Shown here in pieces: positions 24,660 to 34,700 of a stretch of DNA of 64,000 nucleotides. A program made the position numbers and the translations under genes. The notes beneath the pieces were generated by a model. It saw only the letters and a program-made list of their open reading frames with translations. It was not told the DNA's origin and ran no database searches. The number at the start of each line of letters is the position of its first letter. Positions within the stretch are counted from its first letter, which is position 1. This DNA is from Giardia muris (Eukaryota > Fornicata > Diplomonadida > Hexamitidae), in assembly GCA_006247105.1 (NCBI GenBank), contig CM016925.1, positions 186,001-250,000 on the forward strand. Reading direction: 5' to 3'.

Positions 24660-26075
24660 ATGTCCCTAACTGATTCATGGGATATCATCTCCGAGCTTCC
24701 AAGGCCCATCTTGCTCCGCTTCTTACGCCGCCTGGTAAGCCAGCTTCCTGATGAACAGGTACTGGCGATCATAACTGACATGAAGATCTCAAGTAAGAAG
24801 AAACACTCCGGTCCCGACTGGAAGATAGCTCCACGCCGCCACGTAGCCATTGCGGTCTGCTACGACGGGACAGAGTACGCCGGATTGGCGTATCAGACGG
24901 ACGAATACACCGTTGAGAACACTTTCATGAGTGCCCTTAAGGCTGGTAATCTCATCCCGCCCGATGCCACACAAGCAGATATCCACTTCGAGCGGAGTGG
25001 ACGTACAGATAAGGGGGTGAGCTGTGCGATGCAGATTTTCAGCCTTTATGTGCTAACTCGTTCACAACACGGGTTGGTGGGGGACCTTCCAAACCCCGAC
25101 CCGCGCTTTTATCGAGATAGGCGGGATGGGAGTGAGCCTCCGTGCAAGATATCTAGCGGTGGGGATGACACATCCAACGAGATCGACTATACCCTCTTGT
25201 TGAATTCCAAGCTTCCTAGTACTATTCGTGTTCTTGGATGGTGTCCTGTTGACGCGAATTTCTCGGCACGGCACTCAGCGAAGAGCCGTACTTATAGATA
25301 TGTGCTCGGGCCAGTTGGGACGCTTAACGTGGCTCGTATGGCGGAGGCTTGTACCGCCCTTATTGGACATCATGATTATCGTAACGTATGTAAGCCAGTG
25401 ATTAGTAATGTAATCACCTTCGAGAGACAAATACTGGAGTGCGCCCTGGAGATCGATGGTTCCCCTTACTCGACCCTCAAACAGGCAAATGACGACAACA
25501 TCTCTATCGCACCTGATGGGATGTTAGTCCTCGTTGTTCGTGGAACCGCCTTTCTCTACCATCAGATTCGCTGTATCGCAAGCCTCCTCTTACACATAGG
25601 TGCGGAACTCGAACCTCCAACGGTCATCAATGACCTGCTGGACGTGGAAAAACTACCTGGGAAGCCGGACTACCCTATTGCCCCTGGAGAACTTCTTCTT
25701 CTCAAAGAGGTAGAATATACTCCCACACGCTTACCTAACCTCATCTTCACCTCAGCAAGCGTCGGATACCTCCGCAGGAACATCCATTTCTTAGCAAGTA
25801 GGGCGTATGCCCGTTACGAGCTATACAAGAACGTGCTGGCACAGCTTCCCGAGGGTGCGCCTCCACAACCTCATGAAAACCCCCTGGTGGTCCAGACCTT
25901 AACGCATAGGATGACAGACTCATACGAGCACTACTTCGAGAACGGGCTTCGGTTAACGCGCATTGGGCGGTTCAAGAGGATTTGCTCTCGGCCTTACGAC
26001 GCGGAGTTCCCCAGGAAGCTTTCCCAGAGGCAAAGGGAGACGGAGGCGTACACGGCACAATTTAAGGAAGAATAA
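24660..26075 (+). CDS. PUS3: tRNA pseudouridine synthase, TruA/Pus3 family
   Basis: Protein of 471 residues. The catalytic signature ERSGRTDKGVS places the nucleophilic Asp at residue 117. HVAIAVCYDGTEYAGLAYQ (about 61-79) is the TruA N-terminal strand; FSARHSAKSRTYRYVL and FLYHQIRCIASLLLHIG are further family motifs. Overall similarity is to eukaryotic Pus3/Deg1, which modifies U38 and U39 in the anticodon arm of tRNAs. The start at 24660 follows TCTCAAAAAG; upstream codons lie within the ankyrin gene. The final 14 bases overlap the convergent gene at 26062. Confidence 0.92.
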   Translation: MSLTDSWDIISELPRPILLRFLRRLVSQLPDEQVLAIITDMKISSKKKHSGPDWKIAPRRHVAIAVCYDGTEYAGLAYQTDEYTVENTFMSALKAGNLIPPDATQADIHFERSGRTDKGVSCAMQIFSLYVLTRSQHGLVGDLPNPDPRFYRDRRDGSEPPCKISSGGDDTSNEIDYTLLLNSKLPSTIRVLGWCPVDANFSARHSAKSRTYRYVLGPVGTLNVARMAEACTALIGHHDYRNVCKPVISNVITFERQILECALEIDGSPYSTLKQANDDNISIAPDGMLVLVVRGTAFLYHQIRCIASLLLHIGAELEPPTVINDLLDVEKLPGKPDYPIAPGELLLLKEVEYTPTRLPNLIFTSASVGYLRRNIHFLASRAYARYELYKNVLAQLPEGAPPQPHENPLVVQTLTHRMTDSYEHYFENGLRLTRIGRFKRICSRPYDAEFPRKLSQRQRETEAYTAQFKEE

Positions 26076-26652
26076 CACGTTCGACTCGTCGTCCACCAAG
26101 ATGACGTTCCTCCAATACCGTCAAGAGCTGTTTGATGCGTTCTATGCGGATGCGAGCAGACATATGACAAGCTTGGGCACAGGCGGTGGTATATGACAGC
26201 GCACTCTTGACCTTCCTGTGTAAAGTCGAACGTTTCTCCAGTAATGCTGAGTATGAGTCATCAGAAGCAATGATCTTTGATAGCAGATAACCATCCAATT
26301 GCGCCAGGAAGATCCGAAGCTCTGAAACCGCTAACAAAGGCTCCCCATGGCGGCAGAGTCCTTGTAGACCAAGAGAATGGCAGAAGCTCCCGCCCCTTAG
26401 CCAGGCGCAGATATTGCCCGGGTCTCCAAGGAAATCCTCGAAGTTATCAAGAGAGTCGACGGTCGATAGCAACAAGGACACGGTCTCGGAGCAATACGAG
26501 GTGCCAATGGCGTCAGTGACTGTAGAGTCAGGCGTTTGGGTACGCCTTGAAGCATCACTGGTCGACTTAAGAACCTGTTCGATCCATCTTGCGTTTCTTA
26601 AGTGGAGGGTGTCGGAGGCATCGATCGGTTGCTTCTGCCGTACCTCGTGCAT
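26062..26652 (-). CDS. hypothetical protein
   Basis: Protein of 196 residues starting MHEVRQKQPIDASDTLHLRN; the ATG is preceded by GTCATAAAA. Mostly helical, with a Cys/His-containing central part (YCSETVSLLLSTVDSLDN, CAWLRGGSFCHSLGLQGLC) that is not spaced like a standard zinc finger. No family recognised. It overlaps PUS3 by 14 bp at its 3' end and starts 2 bp after its upstream neighbour's stop. Confidence 0.65.
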   Translation of the reverse strand: MHEVRQKQPIDASDTLHLRNARWIEQVLKSTSDASRRTQTPDSTVTDAIGTSYCSETVSLLLSTVDSLDNFEDFLGDPGNICAWLRGGSFCHSLGLQGLCRHGEPLLAVSELRIFLAQLDGYLLSKIIASDDSYSALLEKRSTLHRKVKSALSYTTACAQACHMSARIRIERIKQLLTVLEERHLGGRRVERVILP

Positions 26653-26654
26653 TT

Positions 26655-26990
26655 TTATGACTTTCTCAAGGCCCGTTCAGCCCGTTCTTTCTCCGTCTGT
26701 ACATGACGGCTATACTGTTGCTTTAATCGCGCTAAATCCACCTCGAATTGCCTCTGGACTCCGCTTTCGGCCCCCTCCAGCTCCTGAAGGAAGATCTGCA
26801 GTTCCTGAACGAGTAGTTCAGCATCCTTGCGTTCTTCTCTTATCTGCGATAAGGCTCTATCGCGTGCCTCAATAAGAGAGTCCACGTCCGTCCGAAGCTG
26901 GCGCAACACTCGCCCCTCGACGGCCTTAAGCTCCAGGCGTGTGGCCTGCCGTAATGCACGTTCTACGGGGTCACTGGGATCAATCTCCAT
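26655..26990 (-). CDS. small coiled-coil protein
   Basis: Protein of 111 residues beginning MEIDPSDPVERALRQATRLE. The frame is open further upstream only to a TTG, so the ATG complementary to 26988-26990 is taken, within an AT-rich context (CGAATAATGG). The whole chain from residue 10 is a charged helix with heptad spacing (LVQELQIFLQELEGAESG). Short coiled-coil proteins of this kind are common in cytoskeletal and kinetochore complexes; no specific assignment. Its stop is 2 bp from the next ATG on the same strand. Confidence 0.65.
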   Translation of the reverse strand: MEIDPSDPVERALRQATRLELKAVEGRVLRQLRTDVDSLIEARDRALSQIREERKDAELLVQELQIFLQELEGAESGVQRQFEVDLARLKQQYSRHVQTEKERAERALRKS

Positions 26991-27098
26991 TATTCGAATG
27001 TCCTCTCGTTCTCCTTGCCCACTCAATGTTATTCCATTGGGACGGGCCCATAAGGACTCTACGGGTTACAGGTGTCTCTCTAAAGACACGGTAGAAAG

Positions 27099-30000
27099 AT
27101 GCCACGGAGACACTCTTCCTTCGATCCCATTGATATGTTACATACTCCAAGTATCCAAGCCTTGCTCCTTCTAACCCTCCGTCATATAGTAGTCATGGCG
27201 ACAAAGAGTCGCCTTGCGTTTTGCGCACTCTTTTCCGTAGACGCCATCTTGCTTCAAGTGGGTGAGCCAATATATACTATCTTAGGGTTGCTCTCCTCGG
27301 GGCGTCTATTACATCACTTCCGGCCACGGAACGTTGTCTGTGACTACGCACGTTCTATCCTTGGACCTAAGAAGAAGACTCACTTCTTCATCACAATGAT
27401 ACTAACAATCCCGTACTATGGGCTTTGTGGAGTTCTGGCAACCCTCATGAAGAACGTGCACCGACGAATGCATGTCACCAGCTTCTCCGGGTTTCTCAGC
27501 TCCTATCTCGAGCTCGTATGTAAGACCGTCCCTTTAGCATCATTATTAGCCATCTATCTCTGTATGATCTTCGAAATCCCGGCTGGTGCTCTGGCCGGAC
27601 CAGATGAAGCCATGGTTGGAAGACTTATCTTCATCTCTCAACTGATTTACCTTGGAGTAACTCAAGGACTCGTTAACTCGGGGCGACGAGTCCAGCAACT
27701 CATGCGAGAACATAGAATTAGTGATAGTTTAACCTCAAACCTCCCCATTAAGTTGAACATGACAAGCTCTCAAGTCATATTGGCTAGTTTCCAGGCACTT
27801 CCTTCACTTTTTCTTCAAGTGGTTGGGGCTATGACCGCATTCTTTGCGGGCCAATCCTTACAACTCATCATACCCATATTGGTCAATATTTCCTCTTCCA
27901 AAGGTTCACCAGATCTCGTCATACTTGTTTCCTTTCTCTATACCTTCGTCCTTGACGGGTGCATCTGCTATTTGTCCATGCGGCTAGTGGTCTTGAGACC
28001 GGGTTTGCGTGTGGTCTCACTCTCCGGCCATGTTGGTGCATGGATCCGTTTAACTAGCTTGGCGAAGGTGAGCGGATTGGCAGCTGCTTGTGAGGCCATA
28101 TCTACGAGTAACGTGCAAGCTATGACGTTGCTATCGCTACAGGTCCTATCGACGGCCATCTGGAGGATTTTGGCTGTTACACATCAATATCGTTTGAGTG
28201 GGAACCTACTCTTCTTAGAGATGGTCCCCGCACTTCGAATGCATCATTGCTTCTTAGACAAGCAATTGGCACGCTTACCACCGCCACCGCCACCTCCAGA
28301 CTTGAATGATGATGAAGTCGAAGGCATTGCCGCAACTCGAACCACACTTACTGCTCTTCGTAGGCGTCTTGGGCGCCTTAGTAGCTTCGTTCTAGAAGCA
28401 ACGCATCCATTAGCCTCAGGGAAGTTGAGACAAGTTGAGGCTCCAAGAATTGCAGACTTTGTCCTCCGTGCAGCAAGACTCCTAGTGGAAAGTACTCCTT
28501 CCAGCGAGGATCGAAGACTGGTCAATCTCTACGAGAGCTTACTTGGGTATCAGGAGTCTTGTCTCACATGTACCGACCCTCGATTATTAGTTCGTGCAAC
28601 TCTCGAGGCGGTCGCCACATATATCTCTGTGCTTAGACGCGCAACCCTTTTAAAGGTCACCCTCGCCCCATTTATACAGTCCCAATCCTCACCTCCGGAT
28701 AGAACCTGTTGTGATGATGCTTATATGTCTGTTTCATTAGCATCTACACACCCTCTGAATGACACCAGATCGCCGACCTACAGCTCGAATTCCTTCGTCC
28801 CTGATCCACCTTTGCACCGGACGCGGTCAATTGGCGAGAGTGTTGAGGCCGCACTTCATATGACTAATAGTCATCCTCTTCAGCGGCCACCGCCGATTCT
28901 TCATCACTTTCGGCATGTGGCATACCCTGCATCTGAAACAACGTCTGGCTTGACTCCTGTCCTTGATATAGAAACTTTAAGCGTCAGTTCCAGTCATCCA
29001 GGAGCACCTAGTCATTTGTCGAGCTCCCATTATACTAGGAGCTCCCATTCCGACCTTATATATGCAGACTTGTCAGAAGTTCCTCGATTTCCAATCCCCG
29101 TGGCCACATCCTTTCCAACCACTCCAGATCGAAGAGCTCACCAAAGGTATGGTAGGAAAGAACGACTCTACACAGTAAGGGACGTGGAGGTACTTAACTT
29201 CTTCGCTGCTGGGACGCGAGCTGGAGGTGAGCTCTGCTTACCTGGTCATGACATTTTCCGCTCAGTTGCTGGGTTACTAGAGGCTATTCAAGAACATGAA
29301 GATCAACGTTGGGCGTTTATTCTCACGTATACGGTCTGTGGAACACTAGAGCCTGCTTCCTATCAGGCTTATTCAGAGAGGATCGCTAATATCTCATTCT
29401 ACTTGCATTATGCGCACCTTTTCGAGGCACGGATCTACGTTAGTCCTGACATCCAACGAGAAGATGCCGAGGAAAGCATTGGAGTTCTTGTCTCGCTTGT
29501 TGACCTTCTTTCCGACCCACCTGAGATATTTGGACTCCATCTTGTCACGCCTTTGAATGGGGTAGAAATACAAGCGCTCGATCTCGTTCAAACACATCAA
29601 GTGGTCCTCATCTGTAAGACCCTACAACTCTTCGTTCTCACCATGGAAAAGCTACGGAAGCATCTTCTTTTCCAGAAATTAGCTAAAGCTACACTTGTTC
29701 GGCGGAGACATGAGAGTTCCTTGGTCCTGTCCTATACTTGCCATTGCTTGAGCTGCTCAAAAGTGCTACTCCATTATACACGTAGCTTGGTGCAGTCACA
29801 TGATACTCTACTCTTCAGACGATTATCACGCTTTGCTCGTGAGAATTATCTTGCTGTCCAAGGAGCCCTAGCCATTGTTCGTTTCACACAGGCACAAGCG
29901 AACGCCTTTACACCTCAGCTACAAGCATGCGCAGAGGCCATATGCGGAGTACAACTGCAGCTTGAGCATGAAGGCTCTCCCCAATGTCTCTTCGAACTCA

Positions 30001-31088
30001 TTGACTCCTGCCTCTGTAGCACCTCAAGTCCCATTAGTGACATAATCCCTCATTATAGTCAGGCGGGACTGTTAAGATATAAGTCCAGGCACTCTCAAAT
30101 CTCAGAAGTCATCGCGTCGGTCACAGAAACACGCATTCGTGCACCTAGATCGCTCATCTGCGCTTTTAATTTGGTTGCAAACCTTCTTCGCTACTCTCTA
30201 GATAGAGTAGTGCATCTACATATTTATACAAGTGATCTTCTTCCCACACAGATGGAACAGTCCGTCACTGGTACTACACACCCCTCTGGTTCTCCAGGTA
30301 TAGTCGTTGAAATAGCTCTAGGACGACTCCCCCCGCTTTTCGAGGATATTGGAAGGGCGATTATGCAGACGAAATGGACCGCTCTGAAGACAACTGAAAT
30401 CTTTTCTAATACGATGCTAGTGCCCATGCAAGAAGAGAGTAGCAGGAAGAAACGGTCTCAGAGTTGCCCCCATCTCTCTGGGATGGATGTAGTCCCACTC
30501 CCAAGACGTCTAGGAAGCAAAAGGGCATGCACAGACCTTATTGCCGATGAAGTCATCTGGGACGCTTTAGACCGACTCGCGGTTTATTTGAACGCTCTTA
30601 AGGCGCTTCTCCTCGGTCGTTGTGAGTTCTGTACTGGACCACAACTATCTCTTCGATTACATCTTCGTCGGTTTGGAGATATGCCTCCAATACAGCCACA
30701 CCCTGATCAGGGTCATCCAATTAGCATTACACCGTCACTGGAGGAGGCCTCACGATCAGAGATCGATGGCGTATTGTCCGAGCCTCCACAAGCTGATCAA
30801 GGAAAGAGAAGAGATACCATCTTGAGTCTTATGCTCGAAGACATCAAGGATGAACGGATCACGAAAGTTCTCGCCTGTATCGCCCGCACTCTCGGTATCT
30901 CACTTATCCCTGGAAACGAGGAGGGATTACTTCATTGTCTGCTCATACATGTCGAACCGGCCCTTACAGAGTGTAAGGTTCGCTTGACTCTCGACTCGCA
31001 TGAGACTGTTGTATCTCCAACTCTTACGGGATTCTCTACGGGCGTTGAGAAGCTACTTCGAACTTGGAATAGTATTGGGGTTAGATGA
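27099..31088 (+). CDS. large multi-pass membrane protein of unknown function
   Basis: Protein of 1329 residues. The first 370 residues hold about seven to eight hydrophobic segments (FFITMILTIPYYGLCGVLAT, IFISQLIYLGVTQGLV, LILVSFLYTFVL-type stretches, VQAMTLLSLQVLSTAIWRIL). The segment VILASFQALPSLFLQVVGAM faintly recalls the 'E..PQL.LQ' motif of XK-related scramblases, but this is only an impression. The remaining 950 residues are soluble-looking, with Ser/Thr/Pro-rich stretches and several helical blocks. Codon use is visibly more A/T-rich in third positions than in the flanking genes. No catalytic motif is recognised. Confidence 0.8.
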   Translation: MPRRHSSFDPIDMLHTPSIQALLLLTLRHIVVMATKSRLAFCALFSVDAILLQVGEPIYTILGLLSSGRLLHHFRPRNVVCDYARSILGPKKKTHFFITMILTIPYYGLCGVLATLMKNVHRRMHVTSFSGFLSSYLELVCKTVPLASLLAIYLCMIFEIPAGALAGPDEAMVGRLIFISQLIYLGVTQGLVNSGRRVQQLMREHRISDSLTSNLPIKLNMTSSQVILASFQALPSLFLQVVGAMTAFFAGQSLQLIIPILVNISSSKGSPDLVILVSFLYTFVLDGCICYLSMRLVVLRPGLRVVSLSGHVGAWIRLTSLAKVSGLAAACEAISTSNVQAMTLLSLQVLSTAIWRILAVTHQYRLSGNLLFLEMVPALRMHHCFLDKQLARLPPPPPPPDLNDDEVEGIAATRTTLTALRRRLGRLSSFVLEATHPLASGKLRQVEAPRIADFVLRAARLLVESTPSSEDRRLVNLYESLLGYQESCLTCTDPRLLVRATLEAVATYISVLRRATLLKVTLAPFIQSQSSPPDRTCCDDAYMSVSLASTHPLNDTRSPTYSSNSFVPDPPLHRTRSIGESVEAALHMTNSHPLQRPPPILHHFRHVAYPASETTSGLTPVLDIETLSVSSSHPGAPSHLSSSHYTRSSHSDLIYADLSEVPRFPIPVATSFPTTPDRRAHQRYGRKERLYTVRDVEVLNFFAAGTRAGGELCLPGHDIFRSVAGLLEAIQEHEDQRWAFILTYTVCGTLEPASYQAYSERIANISFYLHYAHLFEARIYVSPDIQREDAEESIGVLVSLVDLLSDPPEIFGLHLVTPLNGVEIQALDLVQTHQVVLICKTLQLFVLTMEKLRKHLLFQKLAKATLVRRRHESSLVLSYTCHCLSCSKVLLHYTRSLVQSHDTLLFRRLSRFARENYLAVQGALAIVRFTQAQANAFTPQLQACAEAICGVQLQLEHEGSPQCLFELIDSCLCSTSSPISDIIPHYSQAGLLRYKSRHSQISEVIASVTETRIRAPRSLICAFNLVANLLRYSLDRVVHLHIYTSDLLPTQMEQSVTGTTHPSGSPGIVVEIALGRLPPLFEDIGRAIMQTKWTALKTTEIFSNTMLVPMQEESSRKKRSQSCPHLSGMDVVPLPRRLGSKRACTDLIADEVIWDALDRLAVYLNALKALLLGRCEFCTGPQLSLRLHLRRFGDMPPIQPHPDQGHPISITPSLEEASRSEIDGVLSEPPQADQGKRRDTILSLMLEDIKDERITKVLACIARTLGISLIPGNEEGLLHCLLIHVEPALTECKVRLTLDSHETVVSPTLTGFSTGVEKLLRTWNSIGVR

Positions 31089-31571
31089 ACATCTCCCAAT
31101 CTCATAAAAGAGTGAGAGGTCAAAACAATGATCATAAAGCCTATGAAACGAGGTCAGAAGTTTCCACAAGTTCTTCATAGAGATAAGTATAGCTATAGAA
31201 GGTTGCGGCCATATGAGCCATGGGTTAGAACATGTAACTGATTGCTCTGAGGCGCATTACCTTGCTTCTAAATAGATCTCAGATTTCATGGCCTCTTTGA
31301 TCCCGACTTCTGTCGAAGCCTGTTACCTTCATTTCGTCGAATCTCTCAAGATCATGAAGCCCTTATAAGGTAGGCTTTGGCGTCTCGTGACCCTGAACTC
31401 GATGGGGCTCATAGAATAAGCCCATGGCTTGTTCAATACGTACTTGAGAATATCCAATGATGCGGCTCGACATTCCACCTTACAGACATGGAAAGTTTTT
31501 TCTCTCATCGTTTAAGCCAGCTCTATACCGATGACTGTATGCAACCGAAGATATCCATTATTCTCACTTTA
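31089..31571. other. gap without a supported gene
   Basis: About 480 bp between the large membrane-protein gene and the NEK fragment. Every frame is broken by stops within short distances, and base composition is AT-richer than the island that follows. I see no tRNA, no strong inverted repeat and no gene remnant that I can name. It may be the decayed remainder of the NEK gene whose 5' end survives at 31572-31706. Confidence 0.5.
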
Positions 31572-31706
31572 TCATGAAAAGCTCCCCTTCCCGATAACCT
31601 TCTCAGGCGTGACGGTCACCCTCGTCTCTCCCTTGTCGTCCGTCACATCGATCGGCTTCCCAAGTGAAAGGTCGAACTCCGGAGGGAACGATGCGTCATC
31701 TTCCAT
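31572..31706 (-). pseudogene. 5' fragment of a protein kinase (NEK-type) gene
   Basis: A 44-codon frame starts at the ATG complementary to 31704-31706, after AGAAAGAA, and ends TPEKVIGKGSFS then TGA. The end reads like the start of a kinase glycine-rich loop (I-G-K-G-S-F-G/S), the point where NEK kinases begin their catalytic domain, and it stops exactly there. Reading on in all three minus-strand frames gives only short stop-ridden peptides without a VAIK, HRD or DFG. I infer a truncated kinase copy whose promoter and first exon-length survive. It lies 18 bp after the stop of the ankyrin-pseudokinase gene on the same strand. It could also be a chance short frame. Confidence 0.5.
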
Positions 31707-31724
31707 TTCTTTCTCTGCCTAAGT

Positions 31725-34700
31725 TTACACAGCATCTTGCTCCAGAACTGCAAGAATTTCAGGCCTCCTAGCTGCGTATTCCCGGGGCGTCTTTCCGCTC
31801 TTGTCTGGGATGTCCTTCTCTTTCTCTGCCAGAAGCATGACAATGTCCTTCGCCCCTCGCTCAATGGCATATATGAGGGCCGTCTTCCCGTCCTTATCCT
31901 GCATGCCTAGTTCCCTGTCCCCAAGAATGCGGACCATCTCGTCATCTCCCTTCCTCGCTGCAATCATCGTCGCGGTCCTTCCGTCGCTGGGGTTCTGGCA
32001 GCCCGCCTCGTTGATGTACTTCCGAGCAAGCTCCACGTCTCCATTGCGTGCGGCGCAGATGAGCATGGTGGGCTCCCCCTCCCTCCGCCTGTAGCTCCTC
32101 TCGAAGCGTGCGGCCACCTCTGGAAGGTTCTTGAGTATGGCCGCTCGACAACAAGCCTCCTCCTCCTCAGCTGTCAGTTCCTGTCCTTCTTTCAGCAGTC
32201 TTTCAAGGATGTCGGGCCTTCGACTGTTGATGGCATTGAGAATGGCATTCTCACAGGGAATGACGATATCGATGGGTTTCCTCCTCAGGACACCGAGAAT
32301 GGGATCCAGCCTCATTCCCTTCGCTATGGACTCGGCCGTCGAGCCCTCGGGGAACCCACCCCAGCTCTCAGTGGTCCTCAACTCCTTCTCATCGAGGAGA
32401 AGTTCGGTGCATGGGACGTCTCCTCTTCGAACTGCAAGCATCAAGGCCGTCCATCCATCCTTATTCTGGAGTCCAACCTCCTTCTCGACGAGTAAGGAGA
32501 CGCATCTGTAATATCCTCCATCAGCTGCATACATCAGGGCGGTCCATCCGTCCTTGTCGGACTTCCCACCGTACTCATTGAGGTACCTTCGTACATCCCC
32601 GTTTCTTCCATTCTTCGCTGCATCAATGAGGGGATTGTAAACCCTCTCCGAGGCCCGGTCTGTCCTCTCATGGAACCCAGCATCAGATCGTCCATTGTGC
32701 TTGGAGAAGACTCGGATAAGCTTCTCGTCCTGAAGCCTCTTCGCGATGTCCTTGGCCGTCGTTCCTGCGGGGAAGGTGCATCCGTTCCTGGTCACCTCCT
32801 TCGTCGATTTGATGTCGGCCTCGTCGAGAAGCTCCTTCACGCTATCGCGGTGGTTCCTAATCGTGGCGTGCATCAGGGCCGTCCAGCCGTTCTCGTCCTG
32901 CCTTCTGCGTTCGTGGAGATACCTTCTGAGCAGGTCGAGGTTCCGGTCCATCGCCGCACACATGAGCATCGTCGTTCTCCCTTCTTCGGGACGGTATGCT
33001 TCCTCGAACTGCTCCGCCATCATCGACCATCCATTCGCAATGGCGAGTCTGCAGGCCTCGGCCTCCTGTTCGGGAGACAGTTCGAGACCGTCCTCGAAGA
33101 GTGACATGGCCTCCTCGTAAGCTTCACGGCCCCGAGAGCGGAGAGCCTCCATAAAGCGGTCCTCACTCCTCTTTTGGGGAGGATGGGGATCGGATCCCCG
33201 TGGCACCGACCTCAGGCACTCCTGAATCGAAGGACGGCTCTCGGGAGACAACGAGAGCATCCTGGCAACGAGGTCGGTGAGACTTCCAGGCCTCCCTCTG
33301 ATGCGGGGGACGGCTCCGGATGAGATCTCATCAACGCTCTTGAATGGAGGCACTCCAGCACACATCTCGTAGACGATGGCTCCGAGCGTCCAGACGTCAG
33401 CGGCAGGATCGTGCGGAGAGCCCCGTTGGATCTCGGGAGCCAGGTAGAGAGGAGCGTCCAGTGGCTGGGCGAGCTCGAAGGGTGCGAGGACACACTTCCC
33501 GTCCTTCGAGAGGTAGATACTTGCAGGTGAGAGACCCCTGCAGGACCAGTCGTGCTCGTGGAGGTGCTGCATCCCGTTCGCGATCTGACGGATGCACTTC
33601 CAGAGCTCGTCAGTCCCAAAGGACCTGCCTGCCTCCCTGCGGTCTCGTATCTCCTCTAGGAGTACTTTGGGGTGCCAGGGGAAGACGAAGTACGCCGTCT
33701 GCTGAGGGGGGTCGTCCACCACTCCGAGGCAGGAGAGCACGTTCTCGTGACGAAGACTCGGGAGGATCCTCACCTCTTCTCCGATGGCGTGTCGTGTCTT
33801 CTCGGGAAGGCTGGAGTACCGGACGACCCTCAGGAGGCAGTTCCGGTGGCTCCGGTTGCACGCCGTGTAGACGATCCCGGTCTTGTCGTTCCCGACGAGT
33901 CCTGTGATGGTGAGGGGCCCCAGTTCGGGAGGAAGGTCTAGTAGGTTGAGGGGCTTCCTGAGAGCTTTAAGCATGCGATCTCGCATCTCTTTGGGAAGGC
34001 CGTTGGCGACGTCCTCTGCCGTCCTGCCCTCCCTGTCCTTCAGGTCCCTCTCCAGAAGGAGGAGGCCGGCGCACTCCTCGTGTCCTCCCCCCACTGCATG
34101 CATCAGGGCCGTCCATCCCCTCCCGTCCTGGAGGCGGGCCTCAAGGGGTCGAAGGAGGCGGACCATTTCGTCGCTTCCGCGCCCAGCGGCATCCATAAGA
34201 GCAGTGCCAGTACTCTCTCCACATCGTGAGACCAAATTGAGATTCGCATGAATAAACCCAATATCATTCTTCTTGACCGCTTTTCGAAGGTCGGCATAAC
34301 TGAGCTCTGATGTTAGCGAGACATTAAGAGTAATAACCTGTTTAGGAGGACTTAGACCCTCAACTTCGATCCCCACAGTGTTGGCGATATCCAGAGCTGA
34401 AACACCCTTTGGGAAGCTCTTGCCTTCAAGAGAGAGCAATTCCTTGGTACTACGAAGAGGTGCTTCGCTAAGAAGAAGGTTTGCACACTCCTTATGTTTC
34501 CCGCGTACGGCCCACATCAGAGCCGTCCAGCCATTCTCGTCGCACATTCCAGACTCCCTTTCACGCAGGGCTCGAACACATTCCACATGTCCGTGCTCTG
34601 CTGCGTACATGAGGGCTGTGCGGCCATAGTTGTCGCGATCCTCTGTCTCCTTTTCTAGAAGCTTCTTGACAAGGTCTACGTAGTTGTATCGCGCGGCGTA

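Noticed and set aside
27000..27026. TTG-initiated extension of the small coiled-coil protein
   Set aside because: Non-ATG starts are not expected here; the ATG at 26990 is used.
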